NCBI GenBank assembly: GCA_015852425.1 | Contig: JAAAIG010000038.1 | Coordinates: 28,464-92,463 of the forward strand | DNA: 64,000 nucleotides | Origin: Gryganskiella cystojenkinii | Taxonomy: Eukaryota > Mortierellomycota > Mortierellomycetes > Mortierellales > Mortierellaceae | Reading direction: 5' to 3' | In this document: positions 58,271 to 64,000 of the stretch, piece after piece | Position numbering within the stretch: position 1 is the first letter of the stretch | Layout: every line of letters starts with the position of its first letter | Translations under genes and position numbers: made by a program | Notes under the pieces: generated by a model | Told to the model about the DNA's origin: nothing | Database searches by the model: none | What the model saw: only the letters and a program-made list of their open reading frames with translations

Positions 58271-60846
58271 ATGGGCCGCTCAGCACCGGCCTTGGGAGAC
58301 TCAACCTATCGGTCCTCCCAGCCCTTTATTCAGATCGTCCGACCCTCATCAGCAGCTTCCTTTATCCCACCATCATCGTCGGCCAGCATCTTGAAGAGCC
58401 ATGATAAGAGCCACATCAGCAAAACACCGGTAGCAAGAAAATGCGGCTTTGTCTACTCCTTGATCGAGGGCTGTTATAACCGGGCTACTGCCTGGTTGCT
58501 CCCCAACGAACCTGAGCCCCTGGATTTGCAATCGACCTTGTTCTTTATCGCCCAGGCTCCGTTCATCGGACTGGTCTTTCTACAATGGATCCCCCTCATC
58601 GCCTCTTGGTTTTTGGGATTCCGTGCCAGTCAAGCAGGCGACCTTGGACCTGCTCAGGGCATGCGCAGGTAAGAATAAGAACTTCAAGGGACCTCCGACT
58701 GCCCTGACTGGATTGGACTCTGATCACTTTGTTTATCTGCTTGCTTTGATTGGAATGGGTTTCATCTTCTCAATCCTCACGTGCAAGATCCTGATGCGTG
58801 AGATTTATTATTTTTATTTGTACAACTTCTAGGGCATGGTCAGTCAGGTTAGCGTTGTCCTTGTCGTTCCTCAAAATGTATCTGCGCTTCGCAGAGAACC
58901 TCTCGATCGAGGACTGTCAATCCAGATCTAGATCCATCCCCTTCATGACTGCACCCGCAGGGATCCGAGTCCAAAAGGTCAAAATTCCCGCATTTCCTTG
59001 GAGACCCCGCGCTGAGGCTATTCTCGACCAAAACCTCACCGAACAGGACAGGTCCTTGCTTCACAAGTCATTCTCATCACAAACATTGGTTAATGAAGCT
59101 ATGCAGGGGGTCATGCAAGACACAATGCACGAGGACGCTGATAGCACTACAGGCAACAACAACGACTACGATTGCGCCACATACTGCAGCCACATATCGA
59201 GGCGGACCACACAAAGCACTGATCAGTTTGCTGAGGGTTTGGATGCAGAGTGGTTGGAATACACCCATACAAATTCTGCCGAGGACCAGGAATCTTTTAC
59301 TATTGAAAACGTCGCCACGGTGCTTTATTTTCATGGAGGAGGATACTATACTGGATCGAAAGAAGAACATCGCGTCTTGATCGGCCCTCTTGTCAAGGGT
59401 CTGGGTCGGCATATTCGTATCCTGATCATCAACTACCGCTTGGCACCCCAACACCCGTTTCCAGCAGCGCTTGTGGACGCCCTGTCCTCGTACCTTTGGT
59501 TACTGGAACAGCCAATCTCAGATACTTTTCCACTCGAGCGCACTAGTGGGACCATTGAGCAAGAACATCTGTGGCAACCGAGTCAGATCGTATTCATGGG
59601 CGACTCTGCAGGAGGTGGACTGGCGTTGAGTCTCAGTTTGCTTCTTCGAGACCACGGATCGCTTCCCCAGCCAAAGGCAATTGTAACTTGGTCCCCCTGG
59701 GTCGATCTCACGCAAGCTTTGCCGTCCTTCAAGGATAATGCGATGACAGACTGTATTCCGTATGAAGACTTTGTCCATCGACACTCGACTGCCGTGGATG
59801 CAATGTTCGATGATTCAGAAGAATGCAACCAGCCCCGTCAGCGCGCTCAAGTCTACTGCCCCGACTCTTGCCTAAGGATGAAGTATGTCAGTCCGATCTA
59901 CGAAACTGACTTCCGAGGAATCCCAGAGGTCTTCATCGTAAGTTGATATTAGCCATAACTGTGGAAAATGCCACTCAGCCTGTTCCAGTTCTTAACCTAT
60001 TTCTCTTGTTCGTTACAGGTCTGTGGATCTGCAGAACGGTTCGCCAATGAATGTGTTCTTTTGGCCTCACGCTTGGAGCAACAACAAATCACATGTCGCC
60101 TCGATATCCATGAGGACATGCCGCATATCTTCCCGCTCTTCCGATTCCATCCCAGTGCAGCAGCAGGAGTCGCACGGACGAGTGCTTATATCCGGACCGC
60201 TGTCGGACATGAATCTCATAGGGATGAAGTCGTTATACCCATGGCTAGTACGCCGTCATCATCCTCCTTGTCCTCTCAGCAATCATCGCCACCTTCCATC
60301 GTCTCTCGGCTGTTCGAAGCTACAGTCCCAGCAGCCCGAGCTACTGCCTCGTACTCGCTCGTCCCAACCAATGACTTTGGTCAGGAATCAACCATTGGCT
60401 ACCAGCTACCTGATCTTCTCAGGATTAACTCTTCATCGTCGGTCTCCTCCGTCCAGTCAGACGACTCGACGGTTGCATACTCATCCGAGGAAAAGGGTTT
60501 TGGACAAGGAACAAGTCGGAAGGCAACGACATTCGATCCGCAGAACATGAAAAATAAGGGTCCTTCTCGGTGCAAAGTTAATGTTATTGACCTATCAGGC
60601 GTCAGCATCTTGAGTTTTCATAACCAACGGCGAGCTTCCCAAGTAGCAGAGGACGGTCTTGGGATGGAACGATCCGACAGTCCCTCCCTTCGACAGCGTC
60701 GCAGTGGCCGAGCTCAACAGCCTTGTAAGCAAGAGTTGGTGATCCAGGATCTTGCCTCGGATGAGACGCTAAAGGAATGGGAGAGCATGCTCCTTCGGGG
60801 CTATATACCCAAACGCATTTGGCCTCATCCTCCCAAAGTACCATAG
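58271..60846 (+). CDS. Alpha/beta hydrolase, hormone-sensitive-lipase-like
   Basis: Esterase or lipase of the HSL group, probably membrane-attached. My model has exons 58271-58668, 58833-59937 and 60019-60846, phases consistent, giving 776 residues. Oxyanion motif HGGGYYTG begins near residue 300. The nucleophile elbow GDSAGGG places Ser391. The acid position reads CGSAERFANE, aligning Glu507 (not Asp) with the family acid, and HEDMPHIF gives His537 at the expected distance of 30. A hydrophobic N-terminal segment (FFIAQAPFIGLVFLQWIPLI) suggests membrane anchoring. The C-terminal 230 residues after the fold are Ser-rich and disordered, ending in GYIPKRIWPHPPK. Two points are unsure: intron 1 (58669-58832) is open in another frame, and a further 3' exon may exist to 61092. 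Confidence 0.85.
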
Positions 60847-62120
60847 ACCATGAAAGAGAGGCTCTTTGAATAAACGCCGTATCTCATTTTGCAATCTTCC
60901 CACAGTCTAAAACCGCCTATGATCAGACAGCTCATCAATATTGCGCTTCCTGGACAGTATGGTTCCCATATCCCATCTACTGCACCAATCGGTTCGCCGA
61001 TCCAGTTCTTAGTTGAGGATAAGACTGGTCAAGACGACGATGCTTTCCCTCTCCTTCTCCCCCACGAACTTGTGGAATACAGGAGCAATTGAATCAAAGA
61101 CTGACCCAAAGACTGACCCCGAAACAAAATAAAATGTCACTCCCTTTTTCAGTCTTCGCAAAAATTCAGAAAATCCTCGAAAGTCTCCATTATTGACACT
61201 GTTGCTTCGTTTGACTTATTTCATTTCTCTCTCACATCCTCGCCCATTCATCCCCACACATTATTTCGCCCATCCTTGCCTCTCTTTTCATCATTTCACG
61301 TCCATTTGCTCTCCCGCCGTACGTTTTTCGTCATACTCGCGCATCGCTGTCCTTTCTATACCAGGTATAACAAATCATTGCCTCATGCTGGATGTCTGCA
61401 CCTTCTGGCCTGCCCTACTCTGCGCCTTGGCTTTTCGTTGGTCCTTGTGACTCAACAGACTGAATTCAAGCCCGAAGAGGAATGAGTTAGTCGTCGCGGT
61501 CATTGCACGTCTTGTGACACGCGTTCATGCTCATGAAAGCCTCTCACCTGACCGCCTGACTTCACCGTTACTGTTGGCAAAAACGAGATTGCCTGGGGAG
61601 AGTTCTAAGGCCCTGCTCACAAGAATGACCAATGAAAGAATCTTGGGACTTTTTCCGCGATGTTCGCTACGGGAAAGCTTTCCTGGACTCCGGATATAAA
61701 GTGGCGCCTCTATTTCATGTCGTGTATGACGTTGGAGCTACATGCGATTGCAGACCTAAACTCGTGGCATGTATGTGCTACATGATGTTGGCCAGTTCAC
61801 CATACCAATCACAACTGCCGCGGTTCGCCTCCTTGATTGGAACCTTCTCAATTCTATCAATCGCAAAGGTGTACTTTTGATGCATTCGAAGTTTACTTTA
61901 ATTTTCTTCATTATTGACATTATTTTTAATTTTTCTACTGTGGATGTAGAGAGATATCGAAAGCATTGCGAAAGGCCCGCTCAATGTTCTCAAAAGGTCA
62001 TGAGGCTACTGAGTCCTCGACAAATCCAAGCTGACTCTTGTTCAGCGACCCACTAACTGTCCGAAAAGGTATGGAAGTCGATATTTGCTCTGCTATATAG
62101 GCGTGTACAGGCGTATATGT

Positions 62121-62240
62121 AGCTGCTTCGGCGGTGACTAGGTCAGTATCGATGCTTTTGCGCCATGCTTATCAAAGGCCGTCAAAGGTGGGCTGTTCCA
62201 TGCCCCGGATTGAATGATTGAGACGGTGGAAATGATAGGA
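62121..62240. repeat. Copy 1 of a duplicated 120-base segment
   Basis: Closely matches 62388-62507, offset by about 267 bases. Shared anchors include GATGCTTTTGCGCCATG and ATCAAAGGCCGTCAAAGG. A linked second element at 62322-62385 is repeated at 62503-62555 (both contain ACTTACCTTTRGCACT and CAGAACCACTT). Confidence 0.85.
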
Positions 62241-62383
62241 AAATCAACACCTGTTGGTTTGGGCAGGTGGAAAAGCAAAAAGGATGTCTCTCTTAATCCT
62301 GGACAGTTGTTTTCAGAAGAGGGTACTTACCTTTGGCACTGGCCAGGGAAGGTTGCACCAGAACCACTTAGCCTCAAAGACAT

Positions 62384-62620
62384 TCATAGCAGCTTCGGTG
62401 GTGACTTGGTCAGTTTCGATGCTTTTGCGCCATGATTATCAAAGGCCGTCAAAGGCGGGCTATTCCACGCCCCGGAAGGAATAATTGAGACGGTAGAAAG
62501 AGAGTACTTACCTTTAGCACTAGCGGACCAGAACCACTTCGCCACAAAGACAACCCACACAGAGAGTGGCGTATCCTCCCCATCAACAAGACAGAACAGT
62601 TTCAAACACCTGCCAGTCAT
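62384..62620 (-). pseudogene. Crinkler-like N-terminal fragment, probably broken
   Basis: The minus-strand frame from the ATG at 62620 begins MTGRCLKLFCLVDGEDTPLS. LFCLVDGE is characteristic of the N-terminal start of Crinkler (CRN) proteins, a large effector-like family in oomycetes and early-diverging fungi. After about 20 residues the match to the ubiquitin-like CRN head is lost and the frame continues into the duplicated segment (VAKWFWSASAKGKYSL). A donor-like GGTAAGTAC sits in each repeat copy on this strand. No downstream effector domain was found. I read it as a remnant, but a short spliced gene cannot be excluded. The family call rests on one motif. Confidence 0.45.
62388..62507. repeat. 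Copy 2 of a duplicated 120-base segment
   Basis: Partner of 62121-62240. On the minus strand this copy reads through as the continuation of the Crinkler-like open frame, while copy 1 is broken by a stop, so this copy is the better preserved. Confidence 0.85.
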
Positions 62621-62910
62621 AGTGTTTGTGAAGGATTCAAAGAAACGTAGGTTGTGGTGAGGGATGAACGAGAAGGAGAAGGAGAGGGAGAAGGATGAAA
62701 GGAAAAGAAGAATAAATGAAAAGAATGAATGAGTGCTGTGGCAAAAAGATGAAGACGCCTGAGAGCCATTCGTACAGCAGTACGTTGAAGAAAAGTGGCA
62801 AAAGTACATCGTGGCTTAGAATGTCCCAGGAACCCTATTTCTTTTTTTTCCGACTTAGATTTATTCCTTCCTCCTCTTCCTCTCATCTTCCACCACCGAG
62901 ACTAATCACA

Positions 62911-64000
62911 ATGGCAAGTCATCAAGAGAAGTTCGCTAGAACTGATCTTTATGAGACAGCAGTTTATCATACGAACTGAGGAAGCACGCCTGTTGTCCGG
63001 TCGACTGCAACTACCCTTTTCAAAACGGCCCTTTGGACTCGATATCATTATGCTCAGGAAAGAAAGAGAAAAAAGACTCAATTTTGGTACGGATTCAGAT
63101 AATGGCATCAGGGAGTGAAATCCAATCCATTATCGATTCAATCCATCCATCCATCCATCTGTCTTCTTTTTTCTCTTTCCATTGAGCCTATCGATATCAA
63201 ATCTGAGAGTCGTGGGGAGACGCATACGACCGGGTTCCTATCCATCTCGCTCATCTCCCATCCTTCGCATTTCGCCTACATTAAGATCTCTTTCACTGAA
63301 CCGCTAATCCCAAACGGCCCATATCGATCACTCGGTCACCAAGGACTTTTTTCAACTCGAACCTATTCCCGCTATCTGACGGAAATTGCGACGATTGGAA
63401 TCAGACCAGCGGTGCGGTTGCAGAAATCCTGATCTCTTTATAAAAGACAGAACTATGCACGATGGACCCAGGACGTGGCGAAGGGGATCTGATTGGAAGC
63501 AAAGTCGAGAGTCGTTTTTTTTTGTTTTTTTGCCGCCGTTGTCTTCATATTCTCTTGTCGAGATCATGAATAACCCACTGGTGGCATAAAATAAAAGGAG
63601 GCTTCAGGAACAGAGCGAGACTGGCCTTGGCTCTCCCTCATGTTTCGTTATTCCCTCGTTCTTTCGAGAATAGCGACATGAGATCCTAACACAACATATA
63701 CTCTATTGCTTTTATCATAACAGGGTCGTGTTCGTACCAAGACTGTCAAGCGTGCCTCCAAGGTCCTCATCGAGAAGTACTACCCTCGTCTTACCTTGGA
63801 CTTCCAGACCAACAAGAAGATCGCCTCCGAGGTCGCCATCATCCCCTCGAAGCGTCTCCGCAACAAGATTGCTGGTTTCACCACCCATTTGATGAAGCGT
63901 ATTCAGCGTGGTCCCGTCCGTGGCATCTCGTTCAAGTTGCAGGAAGAGGAGCGTGAGCGCAAGGATAACTACATCCCCGAGTTCTCTGCTTTGGATACCT
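62911..64000 (+). CDS. RPS17: Ribosomal protein eS17 (small subunit), cut by the window end
   Basis: Component of the 40S ribosomal subunit. Exon 1 is just the start codon (62911-62913). Exon 2 begins at 63724 and runs off the window in frame (92 complete codons). The join gives [14 protein letters not shown], the conserved eS17 start, followed by [40 protein letters not shown] and [20 protein letters not shown]. An intron directly after the ATG is common in fungal ribosomal protein genes, but here it is 810 bases and starts GCAAGT, so it is a GC-AG intron. Codon use is highly biased, as expected for a ribosomal protein. The first exon is inferred; the second is certain. Confidence 0.93.

Larger units (their letters stand above)
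60847..62910. other. 2-kb spacer with duplicated segments and broken gene fragments
   Basis: A short coding-like stretch (60937-61092) follows the hydrolase. From 62121 to 62560 the DNA is a degenerate duplication that includes a Crinkler-like start on the minus strand. The rest up to 62910 is the eS17 promoter. No intact gene is seen. Confidence 0.5.

Noticed and set aside
62914..63723. Possible snoRNA in the eS17 intron
   Set aside because: No paired C and D boxes or H/ACA hairpins could be recognised by eye.
1..64000. CRISPR arrays, prokaryotic operons or ribosome-binding sites
   Set aside because: The sequence is eukaryotic with spliceosomal introns; no spaced repeats of that kind are present.
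1..64000. Transposons or retroelements
   Set aside because: No transposase, reverse transcriptase or integrase motifs and no long terminal repeats were seen; repeats are short and local.

Overview
The window is nuclear DNA of a filamentous fungus, most likely an early-diverging one of the Mortierella type (Mortierellomycota/Mucoromycota). Seen directly: most genes are split by short spliceosomal introns (about 80-280 nt, GTAAGT/GTACGT/GTAGGT-like donors), leaders are CT-rich, and many proteins carry glutamine runs. Inferred lineage: a plasma-membrane H+-ATPase with plant/protist-type motifs, an AIG1-type GTPase, a PRL phosphatase, a Grainyhead/CP2 factor and a Crinkler-like fragment occur together. 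I could not run any search, so the species is not fixed. All exon joins below were worked out by hand from splice signals, reading phase and family similarity.

Layout. 0.1-3.3 kb: a four-RRM RNA-binding protein. 3.3-9.3 kb: a 6-kb stretch with no supported gene. 9.3-12.5 kb: the H+-ATPase. 13.2-15.6 kb: the CCR4 deadenylase. 18.6-19.5 kb: a Mig1/CreA-like zinc-finger factor behind a 3-kb gene-free stretch. 19.9-23.4 kb: two tandem paralogous secreted proteins on the minus strand. 23.9-28.1 kb: an F-box/EF-hand protein, Yaf9 (YEATS) and an aldehyde dehydrogenase, the last two divergent. 28.8-32.1 kb: two unrecognised proteins. 32.4-40.6 kb: a WW/His-rich protein, a four-pass membrane protein and a single-pass surface protein with a Kre9/Knh1-like ectodomain. 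40.8-44.7 kb: an F-box protein and an AIG1-type GTPase on the minus strand. 45.1-48.7 kb: a PRL phosphatase and a short-chain dehydrogenase. 48.9-57.5 kb: a penta-EF-hand protein (-), a TPT-family sugar-phosphate/nucleotide-sugar transporter (+) and a Grainyhead/CP2 factor (-). 58.3-60.8 kb: an alpha/beta hydrolase. 61-62.9 kb: duplicated non-coding segments with a broken Crinkler-like start. 62.9-64 kb: ribosomal protein eS17, cut by the window end.

The genes do not form an obvious pathway cluster. Loose themes are cell surface and secretion (H+-ATPase, Kre9-like protein, secreted paralogues, Grainyhead), gene expression (RRM protein, CCR4, Mig1-like, Yaf9, Grainyhead, eS17), calcium or ubiquitin signalling (F-box/EF-hand, penta-EF, second F-box) and small GTPase/phosphatase signalling (AIG1 and PRL, divergently paired). 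The most unusual points are the GC-AG intron directly after the eS17 start codon, the Crinkler-like remnant in a duplicated segment beside it, the plant-like proton pump, the F-box/EF-hand fusion, the WW protein with a histidine-rich tail, and the PRL phosphatase without a prenylation box.
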